Notes: generated by a model not told the origin, from the letters alone. A stretch of 64,000 nt of DNA from Aurantimicrobium minutum (GCF_002355535.1 NZ_AP017457.1:1550001-1614000); one strand, 5' to 3'. Counted from the first letter of the stretch, positions 8,967 through 17,189 are shown. Made by a program: numbers and translations.

Positions 8967-9377
8967 CTAGAACTTTGCGTCAATCTCCGCGATAAGAGCT
9001 TCAATCTTGCCGCGGATTTCGTCACGAATGGGGCGGACAGCGTCCACTCCCTTGCCTGCTGGATCTTCCAGGGGCCAGTCAAGGTATTGCTTGCCAGGGA
9101 AAAATGGGCACTTGTCTCCACAGCCCATGGTGATGACATAGTCAGATGCCATGACAGCCTCGTCGGTGAGCTCCTTGGGTGTTGAGGTGGTGAGGTCGAT
9201 TCCTTCTTCTGCCATCACGGCGATGGCAGAAGGGTTGACCTGGTCACGTGGTTCGGTGCCGGCAGAAAGAACTTCAACACGGTCACCAGCAAGATGTTGG
9301 AGATAGCCGGCTGCCATTTGTGAACGTCCTGCGTTGTGGACGCAGACAAAGAGGACTGTGGCTTTTTTATCAGACAT
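8967..9377 (-). CDS. arsC: Arsenate reductase, low-molecular-weight phosphatase type
   Basis: Reduces arsenate to arsenite. The 136-residue protein has the CX5R P-loop with Cys12 and Arg18 in VCVHNAGRSQMAAG, the later Cys86 and Cys90 of MGCGDKCPFFPG, and the acid loop DWPLEDPAG near residue 100. This is the thioredoxin- or mycothiol-coupled class; the partner cannot be told from sequence. I chose the ATG at 9377; it overlaps the end of the aquaporin gene by 8 bases, so the two are in one operon. Confidence 0.94.
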   Translation of the reverse strand: MSDKKATVLFVCVHNAGRSQMAAGYLQHLAGDRVEVLSAGTEPRDQVNPSAIAVMAEEGIDLTTSTPKELTDEAVMASDYVITMGCGDKCPFFPGKQYLDWPLEDPAGKGVDAVRPIRDEIRGKIEALIAEIDAKF

Positions 9378-10047
9378 GATTTTCTTTCTTGTGGGTGGAG
9401 TCAATGATTGCCCAAGCTAAGACGGCGCCGAGTGCGGCTCCAATGAGCTGTGCAAGAACAAAGGGCCCAACTGAGGGCGGGGCAATCCCAGCGAAGCTGT
9501 CGCTAAAGACACGACCAATGGTCACTGCAGGGTTTGCAAAAGATGTGGAGGAGGTGAAGAAGTAGGCCGAGCCAATCCATGCGGCGACGGCAAAGGGAAC
9601 AAACCGTGCTTGCTCACGAGCAATGAAAACCAAAATCACAACTAGCAGGCCGGCTGTTGCAACTATTTCACCGATAAACAATCCGGGTGAGACCCGCTGC
9701 GTTGAAGCAATTTGGATAGGCGCTTGATCAAACATGATGTTCGCCAAGATTGCTCCGGAGATGGCGCCCGTAATCTGTGCGATGACATAGGGAAGAACGC
9801 GCACTCCTGGCTGGAGCTTCTTTGCCCACATCACGAGTGTGACCGCAGGGTTGAAGTGGGCGCCGCTGATGGGCCCCAAGATCAGGATGAGTAATGCCAG
9901 CACAAAGATGGTCGACAGCGTGTTGATCAAAAGTGCAACGCCGGGATCATCAGACATTTGGGTACCCATGATTCCGGAGCCCACAACGGTGGCTACGAGA
10001 ACGAGAGTTCCGAAGAACTCTGCGAGGGCGAGTCTGAGTGTGTGCAT
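9370..10047 (-). CDS. Aquaporin (MIP family), likely arsenite channel of the ars operon
   Basis: A 225-residue six-helix channel with both pore motifs: first NPA at Asn66 (SGAHFNPAVT) and second NPA at Asn172 (FANPAVTIGR), with the selectivity-filter Arg179. Placed between the ars peptide and arsC, it resembles the arrangement known in Sinorhizobium meliloti, where AqpS lets arsenite leave downhill instead of an ArsB/Acr3 pump. No pump gene is present here. ATG at 10047 chosen; a TTG at 10086 would add 13 residues. Confidence 0.88.
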   Translation of the reverse strand: MHTLRLALAEFFGTLVLVATVVGSGIMGTQMSDDPGVALLINTLSTIFVLALLILILGPISGAHFNPAVTLVMWAKKLQPGVRVLPYVIAQITGAISGAILANIMFDQAPIQIASTQRVSPGLFIGEIVATAGLLVVILVFIAREQARFVPFAVAAWIGSAYFFTSSTSFANPAVTIGRVFSDSFAGIAPPSVGPFVLAQLIGAALGAVLAWAIIDSTHKKENHV

Positions 10048-10140
10048 GTATCTATTCTGATGTTGTTCTGATGTTGTGCTGGACAAGAGTGAAGCCCCAT
10101 CTGTTCACTTCGAAACTGGTGGGGCTCCACAGAGAAAGAC

Positions 10141-10206
10141 TTAGCAGCAGCCGGTGTCGCCGCAGCAACCGCCATCGCCGCCCGAGATTACGTTGAGCTT
10201 GATCAT
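10141..10206 (-). CDS. 21-residue double-CC cysteine peptide of the ars operon
   Basis: Tiny reading frame encoding 21 residues. It starts MIKLNVISGG and ends GGCCGDTGCC, giving two vicinal Cys pairs separated by three residues. An AAAGGA ribosome site sits six bases before its ATG, and it is the first gene after the divergent ars operator, 94 bases before the aquaporin start. Vicinal thiols bind trivalent arsenic tightly, so an arsenite-binding or delivery peptide is a reasonable inference. I do not recognise a described family. Its position and start signal make translation likely. Confidence 0.7.
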   Translation of the reverse strand: MIKLNVISGGDGGCCGDTGCC

Positions 10207-10253
10207 GGTTATTCCTTTCTCTCATATGAAGATGAATGGATTATGAATCGAAG

Positions 10254-10294
10254 TTTATCGATACGTTAATACAGTAGATCCTCATATCGATAAA
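10254..10294. promoter_or_regulatory. ArsR operator pair in the arsR/ars divergent region
   Basis: Two copies of the self-complementary 8-mer TATCGATA lie in inverted arms TTTATCGATA (10254-10263) and TATCGATAAA (10285-10294), 21 bases apart. They sit between the start of the 21-residue peptide gene and arsR, where an ArsR-family repressor would bind to control both directions. Confidence 0.7.
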
Positions 10295-10302
10295 TGTCAA
10301 TA

Positions 10303-10308
10303 TATACT
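10303..10308 (+). promoter_or_regulatory. Probable -10 box of arsR (leaderless transcript)
   Basis: TATACT lies exactly 7 bases upstream of the arsR ATG at 10315, so transcription would start at or next to the start codon. No ribosome site precedes that ATG, in keeping with a leaderless mRNA. Confidence 0.5.
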
Positions 10309-10314
10309 TGTGCC

Positions 10315-10650
10315 ATGGCACTCACGCAGACAGTCACGGCTCCCAACGCCACAACTGAGCTTGCCCAACAGCTCAAAGCGCTCGGTGACGAGACACGATT
10401 GAACCTGCTGCTCAAGATTGCAGGAACCACTTGTGTTGACGGGGCGTGCATCTGTGATCTCACACCGGATACGAATCTGGCGCAGAGCACCGTGAGCCAT
10501 CACATGAAACTGTTGGTTGATGCAGGTCTGCTCACCCGTAGTCAAAAAGGTAAATGGGCGTACTTCTCTCTCACTCCGGCAGCCAGCAACATCTTGCAGG
10601 CGTTAAACCTTGCTCCGGTCACGTGTTCCGACACCTGCTGCACGAGCTAG
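10315..10650 (+). CDS. arsR: ArsR-family arsenite-responsive repressor
   Basis: A 111-residue winged-helix repressor. The recognition helix region reads NLAQSTVSHHMKLL (54-67). Cysteines that could bind arsenite are Cys40, Cys45 and Cys47 in TTCVDGACICDL, corresponding to the CVC site of classic ArsR, plus a C-terminal cluster Cys104, Cys108, Cys109. I chose ATG 10315 rather than an upstream ATG that would bury the operator. Divergent from the peptide-aquaporin-arsC operon, it should repress both. Confidence 0.92.
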   Translation: MALTQTVTAPNATTELAQQLKALGDETRLNLLLKIAGTTCVDGACICDLTPDTNLAQSTVSHHMKLLVDAGLLTRSQKGKWAYFSLTPAASNILQALNLAPVTCSDTCCTS

Positions 10651-10659
10651 GAGTTTTCC

Positions 10660-11157
10660 GTGTCCACGTCGCAACAAAAAACTTTCTCACTGCGAAACCT
10701 TGACGAACAAGATGTGTCCTGGATCATTGAGGCGAGTAATGACTTGGCCATCCAACAAATGACGTCTCACGGCGGAGCACAAACTCAAGAAGCTGCACTC
10801 TCAGTTATCAACTGTTCTAATGGCGACTTCAAGTCTTGGGCAATTCTTGGTGACAATGAGCCACTGGGTGTTATCAGCATTCATTCTGTGGACGGACTCT
10901 CCGCAACTGCTGATGTGGGTTACTGGGTAGCCCCCTGGGCCAGGCGTCAAGGCGCTGCTGCCGCAGCGCTCAGGCTGCTCGAGAAAGAACTTTCTAGTTC
11001 CCCAGAAATCGCCTGCATTCAACTGAAGATTATGAATGCCAACGAACCTTCACTTGCATTAGCACGGTCATTAGGTTTTGAAGAGGTCTCTTCAGGGAGC
11101 TGCTCGTGTGGAACGCAGGGTGAAGTTTCTGCGAGAGTCTTCGAAAAGAAAATCTAG
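10660..11157 (+). CDS. GNAT-family N-acetyltransferase downstream of arsR
   Basis: 165 residues, GTG start with AGGAG immediately after the arsR stop, so it is co-transcribed with arsR. It has a RimJ/RimL-like GNAT layout, with the acetyl-CoA loop as WARRQGAAAAALRLL near residue 92 and the late NEPSLALARSLGFEEV segment. A Cys-rich stretch SSGSCSCGTQG lies near the C terminus. GNATs called ArsN acetylate organoarsenicals in some ars operons, but this one does not obviously belong to that group. Substrate unknown. Its last 4 bases overlap the end of the convergent regX3. Confidence 0.8.
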   Translation: MSTSQQKTFSLRNLDEQDVSWIIEASNDLAIQQMTSHGGAQTQEAALSVINCSNGDFKSWAILGDNEPLGVISIHSVDGLSATADVGYWVAPWARRQGAAAAALRLLEKELSSSPEIACIQLKIMNANEPSLALARSLGFEEVSSGSCSCGTQGEVSARVFEKKI

Positions 11158-11837
11158 GCGTCGAAGCGATAACCCAACCCACGCACAGTTACTAAGTGCA
11201 CGGGTTCAGCAGGGTCTGCCTCGATTTTGGAGCGAAGACGTTTGATGTGAACATCCAAGGTCTTGGTGTCACCGTAGTAGTCGGTTCCCCACACCCGGTC
11301 GATGAGCTGTCCACGGGTGAGAACACGACCCACGTTGCTCATCAAGTACTCCAAGAGTTCAAACTCTTTCAAAGGTGTTGCAACAAGCTCACCCTGAACA
11401 TGCAAAGTGTGACGATCAGCATCAAGACGGATTCCAGCAATGTCGATGACTCCGTCATCGTTGCTGTCTTCTTCGCGAACATTGCGTCGAAGCACAGCTT
11501 TAATGCGGGCGAGAAGTTCACGTGTTGAGTAGGGCTTGGTGACGTAGTCATCTGCTCCCAGTTCCAATCCCACGACCTTGTCCACCTCAGTGTCTTTGGC
11601 AGTGAGCATGATGATGGGAATGTTTGAGGTGGTGCGAATCTGTCGACACACCTCGGTTCCAGGAACATGGGGAATCATGAGATCCAACAGGATGATGTCG
11701 AAGGAGCCGTTTGCAAAGACATCAAGTGCCTGCTGACCGTCCTCGGCAATCTCAACCTCGAAGCCTTCGCGTGTCAGCAAAAAGGCTAGAGGCTCGCTCA
11801 GTGCGCTTTCGTCTTCGACAAGGAGTATGCGGCTCAC
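11154..11837 (-). CDS. regX3: OmpR-family response regulator RegX3
   Basis: 227 residues. Receiver domain with the phosphorylated Asp52 (IILLDLMIPH) and Lys101 (VTKPYS), then a winged-helix DNA-binding domain ending TVRGLGYRFDA. It follows the senX3 kinase gene by 9 bases and both are divergent from phoU-pstSCAB, the arrangement of the phosphate-starvation system SenX3-RegX3 of mycobacteria or PhoR-PhoP of streptomycetes. It should activate the pst operon through the PHO-like repeats seen nearby. Confidence 0.93.
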   Translation of the reverse strand: MSRILLVEDESALSEPLAFLLTREGFEVEIAEDGQQALDVFANGSFDIILLDLMIPHVPGTEVCRQIRTTSNIPIIMLTAKDTEVDKVVGLELGADDYVTKPYSTRELLARIKAVLRRNVREEDSNDDGVIDIAGIRLDADRHTLHVQGELVATPLKEFELLEYLMSNVGRVLTRGQLIDRVWGTDYYGDTKTLDVHIKRLRSKIEADPAEPVHLVTVRGLGYRFDA

Positions 11838-11846
11838 AAGTTATCC

Positions 11847-12968
11847 TTACTGGGTTGCTTCGGGGATGCGAATAGTGAAGGTGGAACCCTTACCTGGTGA
11901 AGACCAGACTCGGATGTCACCACCGTGGTTAGAAACAATGTGTTTCACAATGCTCAGGCCAAGACCAGTTCCGCCCGTGGAGCGAGAACGAGCTTGGTCG
12001 GTTCGGTAGAAACGCTCAAAAACACGTTCGACCTCTTCTTTGGTCATACCAATGCCCTGGTCTGTGACAGCAATCTCCACGAAAGAATTACGTCTGACAA
12101 CACCAATACCGACCTGTGATTTGTCAGGGGAGTAGTGCACGGCATTGGCGATGAGGTTGCTTACCGCGACCACTAGCCGTGCAGGGTCTCCATAGATGGT
12201 GCTGTCGAGCTCGCCTCCGCTGACAAGTTTGATCTTGCGAGCCTTTGCAACCACTCGGTTGTAATCGATGGCTTGTTCAACAATGTCCCCAATGGTGACC
12301 TGTTCAAAATCAGCCAATGCACCCTCTGCCTGGAGGCGAGAAAGCTCAATAATTTCACGAGTGATATCACCCAAGCGCTTGGCCTCGGTGCCCAAGCGAT
12401 CAGCAAAGTGACGAACCGTCTCTGGCTCGTCAGCTGCTTCCTGAAGTGCTTCAGCGAGCAGACCTACCGATGCAATTGGGGTCTTGAGTTCGTGGCTGAC
12501 ATTGGCCACAAATTCTCTACGAATATCGTCAAGGCGCTTGAACTCGCCACGGTCAACCACACTGATAAGAACAAAACGGCTTCTAAAGGGAGATGCGTGA
12601 ACAGAGACCGTCAAGGTGGCATCGCCCAAAGGCCCGCGAGCAATTTCCATGTCGTCTTCGCGGACATCGTTACCCTTGAGCGCGGCCTCGGCAATCAAGA
12701 CAATCTCAGGAATAAGGATCCGGCCTTGACCCACAATAGAGAGAATGCTCGCACCCTCAGATGCAGTGAGGACGTTGAGGGATTTGTCCACAACAAAGAC
12801 AGCGCCATCGAGCCTGCTGACTACTTGTGCAACACCACGTGGCAGATCATTGGAGGAACGTTCGGCTTCTTCTTCGCGCTGACGCAGCACCCAGATGATG
12901 AGAAGAACAATCGCCGCGCCCGCGACAGCTCCTACACCAATGGCGAGCAAGATCAATGGGGCAGACAT
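11847..12968 (-). CDS. senX3: Sensor histidine kinase SenX3
   Basis: 373 residues. One N-terminal membrane helix (about 5-28), a PAS-like region (about 45-145), the dimerisation/phosphoacceptor box with His159 in NVSHELKTP, and the ATPase boxes NAVHYSP, DQGIGM and GTGLGLSI. The short extracytoplasmic part fits the SenX3/PhoR mode in which the Pst transporter and PhoU signal phosphate status rather than a periplasmic sensor. It begins 180 bases from phoU on the opposite strand. Confidence 0.92.
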   Translation of the reverse strand: MSAPLILLAIGVGAVAGAAIVLLIIWVLRQREEEAERSSNDLPRGVAQVVSRLDGAVFVVDKSLNVLTASEGASILSIVGQGRILIPEIVLIAEAALKGNDVREDDMEIARGPLGDATLTVSVHASPFRSRFVLISVVDRGEFKRLDDIRREFVANVSHELKTPIASVGLLAEALQEAADEPETVRHFADRLGTEAKRLGDITREIIELSRLQAEGALADFEQVTIGDIVEQAIDYNRVVAKARKIKLVSGGELDSTIYGDPARLVVAVSNLIANAVHYSPDKSQVGIGVVRRNSFVEIAVTDQGIGMTKEEVERVFERFYRTDQARSRSTGGTGLGLSIVKHIVSNHGGDIRVWSSPGKGSTFTIRIPEATQ

Positions 12969-13042
12969 GATGCTCTAACGCTAACCCACCTTTGCCTTCC
13001 CTCAAAAAGAAAATAGGCAGGAGTAGGCTTGGAAAGTCAACT

Positions 13043-13075
13043 GTTAACCTGACTCGCTCTTTTCGTTAACCTGTG
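13043..13075. promoter_or_regulatory. PHO-box-like repeats between senX3 and phoU
   Basis: GTTAACCTGAC (13043-13053) and GTTAACCTGTG (13065-13075) are near-identical and exactly 22 bases, two 11-base units, apart. Direct 11-base repeats beginning GTTxACC are the binding pattern of PhoP/RegX3-type regulators in actinobacteria. They sit between the two divergent genes. Confidence 0.6.
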
Positions 13076-13147
13076 TGACAACTCAACTTCACTGTCACAG
13101 GGCTTACTGAGATAGCGGTTGATAAAAACTATGTATAAGGAATTCAC

Positions 13148-13822
13148 ATGCGCGACGTGTTTCAGCAAGAACTTCAGGAAGTTCAGCAGCGTCTAGTAGA
13201 GATTGCCGAGCTTGTTGCAGAAGCAATGCGCAAGGCCACCACTGCTTTTCAAGACAGCGACATCACTCTTGCCGAGGAAGTTATTGAAGAGGATGCTCAC
13301 ATCGATGAGTTGGCTCTGACACTTGACGAACTTGCAATTCAAATTCTTGCTCGCCAACAGCCTGTTGCTCGCGACCTCCGTGTTGTTGTAAGCGCACTGC
13401 GCATGAGCGCGAACCTCGAGCGCATGGGTGACATGGCCGAGCACCTCGCTCAGCTCACTCGATACCGCTTCCCTGACAAGGTGATTGCGAAGGGTCTTCG
13501 CACCACCTTCAAAGAAATGGGCGAAATAGACATCCAGATCGCTGAGAAGCTCATCAAGATGCTCAAGTCTCAAGAACTTAAGCAGCTGGAAAAGATTCGC
13601 GATCTTGACGACAAGATTGACTCGCTTCACCTTTCTGTCTTTGACAAGGTACTTTCTGATACTTGGGCGGGAACTTCTATGGACACCGTAGATGCCACGC
13701 TGGCCAGCCGTTACTACGAGCGCTTCTCGGATCACGCTATTTCGATTGCTCGTAAGGTTGCCTACCTCTCCACCGGAGAATGGGCACCAGATATCGACGA
13801 AATCACTGAATCTAAGGCGTAA
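13148..13822 (+). CDS. phoU: Phosphate signalling protein PhoU
   Basis: 224 residues made of two three-helix PhoU repeats. The metal-binding type motifs are EEDAHIDELALTLDE in the first half and IRDLDDKIDSLHLSV in the second; MRDVFQQELQEVQQRL is the typical start. PhoU links the Pst transporter to the SenX3/PhoR kinase and represses the regulon when phosphate is plentiful. It is followed by a terminator and then pstS, so it can be transcribed separately from the transporter. Confidence 0.95.
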   Translation: MRDVFQQELQEVQQRLVEIAELVAEAMRKATTAFQDSDITLAEEVIEEDAHIDELALTLDELAIQILARQQPVARDLRVVVSALRMSANLERMGDMAEHLAQLTRYRFPDKVIAKGLRTTFKEMGEIDIQIAEKLIKMLKSQELKQLEKIRDLDDKIDSLHLSVFDKVLSDTWAGTSMDTVDATLASRYYERFSDHAISIARKVAYLSTGEWAPDIDEITESKA

Positions 13823-13835
13823 ATGCTTAGAGAAA

Positions 13836-13860
13836 AGACCCGCGATTAATTCGCGGGTCT
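13836..13860 (+). terminator. Terminator after phoU
   Basis: AGACCCGCGA and TCGCGGGTCT form a perfect 10-base stem with a 5-base loop, 13 bases after the phoU stop, followed by TTCTTGTTTTC. Confidence 0.85.
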
Positions 13861-13886
13861 TTCTTGTTTTCATGACATTTATCATC

Positions 13887-13908
13887 GTTCACCAACTGTT
13901 TACCTTGC
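13887..13908 (+). promoter_or_regulatory. PHO box upstream of pstS
   Basis: Two tandem 11-base units, GTTCACCAACT and GTTTACCTTGC, matching the direct-repeat PHO box pattern (GTTCACC) described for PhoP in Streptomyces. Located 92 bases before the pstS start. Confidence 0.7.
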
Positions 13909-13999
13909 GTGTGCCATCACGTCACCCACGTCCCATAACGTGAATTTAGGAATCACAACGATTCCTCACACCAAGAAGAAAATCCCGAAAGGATTACAC

Positions 14000-15088
14000 G
14001 TGAACATCACACGTTTCGGCCGCCCCATGGCAGCCATTGCTATCGCAGCAACCACTGCTCTTGCTTTCAGTGCTTGTGCTGCTAACGAGCAAGGCTCTTC
14101 CACCAGTGACCTCACTGGAACTCTGGTAGGTGCAGGCGCATCCAGCCAGGGATCTGCTCAGGAAGCATGGATTGCAGCATTCCAGACTGCGAACCCCGGC
14201 GTCACCATCACCTATGACCCCTCCGGATCTGGTGCCGGTCGCGAAACCTTCATCGCGGGTGGATCCAACTTCGCTGGTTCTGACTCCTACCTCAAGGACG
14301 AAGAGCTTGCTGGTACTTTCGCAGCATGTGCTCCTGGAACCGCACCTTTCGAGGTTCCCGCCTACATTTCACCTATCGCTGTGATTTACAACGTTGATGG
14401 AGTTACTGACCTCAACCTGGACGCATCTACCATTGCGAAGATCTTCTCTGGTTCAATCACCAACTGGAACGATGCAGCAATCTCAGCACTGAACCCAAAG
14501 GCAAAACTCCCAGACCTTGCTATCACCGCTGTTCACCGTTCAGATGACTCGGGTACCACTAAGAACTTCTCTGACTACCTCTTCCAGACTGCAAAGGCTG
14601 ACTGGGTAATTGACAAACCAGCTGATACCTTCCCCTTCCAGACCGGTGAAGGTGCACAGGGTACATCCGGTGTAGTCGACGCAGTCAAGAACGGAACTGG
14701 AACTATCGGTTACGCTGACGCTTCCAAGGCAGGTCAGCTTGGTATCGCCAACATCAAAGTTGGCGACAAGTTCATCAAGTACACCCCAGAAGCTGCTGCT
14801 GCAGTTGTCGCTGAATCCAAGCCAGTTGACGGTCGTGCAGACACCGACATGGCTATCAGCATCAACCGCACCACCACCGACCCAACTCACTACCCCATCG
14901 TTCTCGTCTCTTACCTCATTGGTTGCAACGAGTACGCTGAGGCCGGTGTCGCTGACCTGGTGAAGCCATACTTCACCTACATTCTCAGCGCACAGGGTCA
15001 GGCAGACGCAGCTGCAGCTGCTGGCTCAGCACCTCTAGATGCAGCAGTTTCCAAGCAGGCAACTGCCATCGTCTCTGCAATCAAGTAA
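14000..15088 (+). CDS. pstS: Phosphate ABC transporter substrate-binding lipoprotein
   Basis: 362 residues starting at the GTG at 14000, which has AAAGGA upstream. Signal peptide with lipobox FSAC, then the phosphate-binding fold: GAGASSQGSAQEAW near residue 45, DPSGSGAGRETFI, and HRSDDSGTTKNFSDYL near 180, the loop that holds phosphate. It captures phosphate outside the membrane for PstCAB. Two in-frame codons upstream would put the signal peptide behind a charged stretch and were rejected. Confidence 0.95.
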   Translation: MNITRFGRPMAAIAIAATTALAFSACAANEQGSSTSDLTGTLVGAGASSQGSAQEAWIAAFQTANPGVTITYDPSGSGAGRETFIAGGSNFAGSDSYLKDEELAGTFAACAPGTAPFEVPAYISPIAVIYNVDGVTDLNLDASTIAKIFSGSITNWNDAAISALNPKAKLPDLAITAVHRSDDSGTTKNFSDYLFQTAKADWVIDKPADTFPFQTGEGAQGTSGVVDAVKNGTGTIGYADASKAGQLGIANIKVGDKFIKYTPEAAAAVVAESKPVDGRADTDMAISINRTTTDPTHYPIVLVSYLIGCNEYAEAGVADLVKPYFTYILSAQGQADAAAAAGSAPLDAAVSKQATAIVSAIK

Positions 15089-15096
15089 CAACCTCT

Positions 15097-15140
15097 AATG
15101 CCCAGCCTGGGGAATCATCAGATTCTCTAGGCTGGGCATT
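15097..15140 (+). terminator. Hairpin between pstS and pstC
   Basis: A perfect 12-base inverted repeat (AATGCCCAGCCT and AGGCTGGGCATT) with a 20-base loop, 9 bases after the pstS stop. No T run follows, so it may act as a partial terminator or 3' mRNA protector. Either would make more PstS than membrane subunits. Confidence 0.6.
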
Positions 15141-15174
15141 ACCCAAATCCACAATTTTGCAGTAAGAAGGACTC

Positions 15175-16119
15175 GTGGCTATCGACGTTCAAGAACCGAC
15201 TCAGGTCAAAGCACCCAGTCGCCGAGGAGATAAAGTCTTCTCCACTTCTAGCCTCGTTGCAGGATCCATAATCCTCGCCGTTCTCGCTGCTGTTGCCATC
15301 TTCCTCATCGCTCAAAGTATCCCGGCATTTATCGCTGATCCGTCCAAGGTAGGTAAGGGCGAGGGATTCTGGGCATATGTTTTTCCTCTCGTTTTCGGAA
15401 CAGTCTGGGCTGCAGCACTAGCGCTCCTGATAGCTGTTCCGTTTGCAATCGGTATTGCGCTCTTTATTTCGCATTTCGCACCGCGCAAGCTCGCCCAAGG
15501 TCTCGGTTACGTCATTGACCTTCTTGCTGCAGTACCTTCGGTCGTTTTTGGCCTCTGGGGAATTACTGTTCTGGCTCCAGCTGTTCAGCCGTTCTTCTCC
15601 TGGTTGGTCGATAACCTCGGCTGGATTCCGATCTTCGCAGGCCCTGTCTCTGGAACTGGACGAACCATTCTGACCGTGGCCATTGTTCTGGCCGTCATGA
15701 TTTTGCCCATCATCACAGCGATTACTCGTGAAATTTTTCTTCAAACCCCCGTTCTGCATGAAGAGGCAGCCCTCGCGTTGGGAGCCACACGCTGGGAAAT
15801 GATTCAGACCGCAGTGCTTCCTTTTGCCCGCCCTGGAATAATCTCAGCAACCATGCTTGGTCTTGGTCGTGCTCTCGGTGAGACCATGGCTGTCGCAATG
15901 GTGCTCTCGCCATCGGTGATTATTTCTTTCGCTCTTCTGCAATCACAAAACCCCACCACCATCGCTGCAAACATCGCCCTGAACTTCCCTGAAGCTCACG
16001 ATCTGGGTGTTAACGTCTTGATTGCTACCGGATTGATTTTGTTCCTCATTACTCTGCTGGTGAACTCGCTCGCTCGCATGGTCATTAACCGCCGCAAAGC
16101 ATTCTCGGGAGCTAACTAA
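15175..16119 (+). CDS. pstC: Phosphate ABC transporter permease PstC
   Basis: 314 residues with six predicted membrane helices. GTG start at 15175 preceded by AGAAGGA. The coupling (EAA) loop that touches PstB is HEEAALALGATRWEMIQTAV, and the family segment GLGRALGETMAVAMV follows. Its stop shares one base with the pstA start (TAATG), so the two permeases are coupled. Confidence 0.95.
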   Translation: MAIDVQEPTQVKAPSRRGDKVFSTSSLVAGSIILAVLAAVAIFLIAQSIPAFIADPSKVGKGEGFWAYVFPLVFGTVWAAALALLIAVPFAIGIALFISHFAPRKLAQGLGYVIDLLAAVPSVVFGLWGITVLAPAVQPFFSWLVDNLGWIPIFAGPVSGTGRTILTVAIVLAVMILPIITAITREIFLQTPVLHEEAALALGATRWEMIQTAVLPFARPGIISATMLGLGRALGETMAVAMVLSPSVIISFALLQSQNPTTIAANIALNFPEAHDLGVNVLIATGLILFLITLLVNSLARMVINRRKAFSGAN

Positions 16120-17189
16120 TGACCGCCCTCGTTGTTCCTGCTCCGACCAGCGCTCGTCGGCTATCCAAACTCACGCTGTGGGCCACCGCTGGTGTGAGCG
16201 GTCTTGTTGCTTTCGGTGTCTTCGGTGTCCTCATGGCGGCTGGCATCTCCGAAGGATTCAACATTGTTGCTGCGGTCTTTGTGTCAGCAGTGCTTTTTGT
16301 TCTCCTTTCCTACATTCTTTCCCGCATCGTAGAGGGGCGTCGTAAAGCATCTGATCGCCTTGCTACAGGTCTGGTTACCACGGCTTTCATCGTCGCTTTG
16401 CTGCCCTTGATTTCTTTGGTCTACACCGCAGTGGTCAACGGTCTTCCTCGTTTCGATGCCACCTTCTTCAACTCCTCTATGCGCAACATCGTAGGCGCCG
16501 GAGGTGGTGGACTTCACGCCATCGTGGGAACCTTAGAGATTACGTTGGCAGCGACCATCATTTCGGTTCCAATCGGAATTATGACCGCAATCTATCTTGT
16601 TGAATACGGCAAGGGCCGCCTGGCTAAAGCAATCACCTTCTTCGTCGATGTGATGACGGGCATTCCGTCGATTGTTGCCGGTTTGTTCGCCTTCGCACTG
16701 TTTGCAATCTTCTTTGGTCCCGGAATTCGTTTCGGTATTGGTGGTGCGGTTGCACTGTCCATCCTCATGATTCCTGTTGTCGTTCGCTCCACCGAAGAAA
16801 TGCTCAAGCTAGTTCCGAACGAGCTGCGCGAAGCGTCCTATGCACTGGGCGTTCCCAAGTGGCTGACGATTGTCAAAATCGTGATTCCCACCTCTATCGC
16901 GGGAATCATTACCGGTGTGATGCTGTCAATCTCACGCATCATTGGTGAAACAGCACCGCTGCTCATCATCGTGGGTATGAGTACGAGTATGAACTACAAC
17001 CTGTTCTCAGACCGCATGGCAACACTGCCTGTGTTCGTGTACACCCAATACGCCAGCCAGGGTTCAGATGCTCAGGCTTATATTGACCGCGCCTGGACTG
17101 GTGCTTTGGTCCTGATCTTGATCGTGATGGCGTTGAACCTTATCGCCCGACTCGTCTCTAAACTCCTGGCTCCTAAGGGCCTCCGCTAA
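16119..17189 (+). CDS. pstA: Phosphate ABC transporter permease PstA
   Basis: 356 residues; longer than average because two extra N-terminal helices precede the six-helix permease core. The EAA loop is [20 protein letters not shown], followed by [13 protein letters not shown] typical of PstA. It pairs with PstC. Start fixed by the TAATG overlap with pstC. Confidence 0.95.
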   Translation: MTALVVPAPTSARRLSKLTLWATAGVSGLVAFGVFGVLMAAGISEGFNIVAAVFVSAVLFVLLSYILSRIVEGRRKASDRLATGLVTTAFIVALLPLISLVYTAVVNGLPRFDATFFNSSMRNIVGAGGGGLHAIVGTLEITLAATIISVPIGIMTAIYLVEYGKGRLAKAITFFVDVMTGIPSIVAGLFAFALFAIFFGPGIRFGIGGAVALSILMIPVVVRSTEEMLKLVPNELREASYALGVPKWLTIVKIVIPTSIAGIITGVMLSISRIIGETAPLLIIVGMSTSMNYNLFSDRMATLPVFVYTQYASQGSDAQAYIDRAWTGALVLILIVMALNLIARLVSKLLAPKGLR

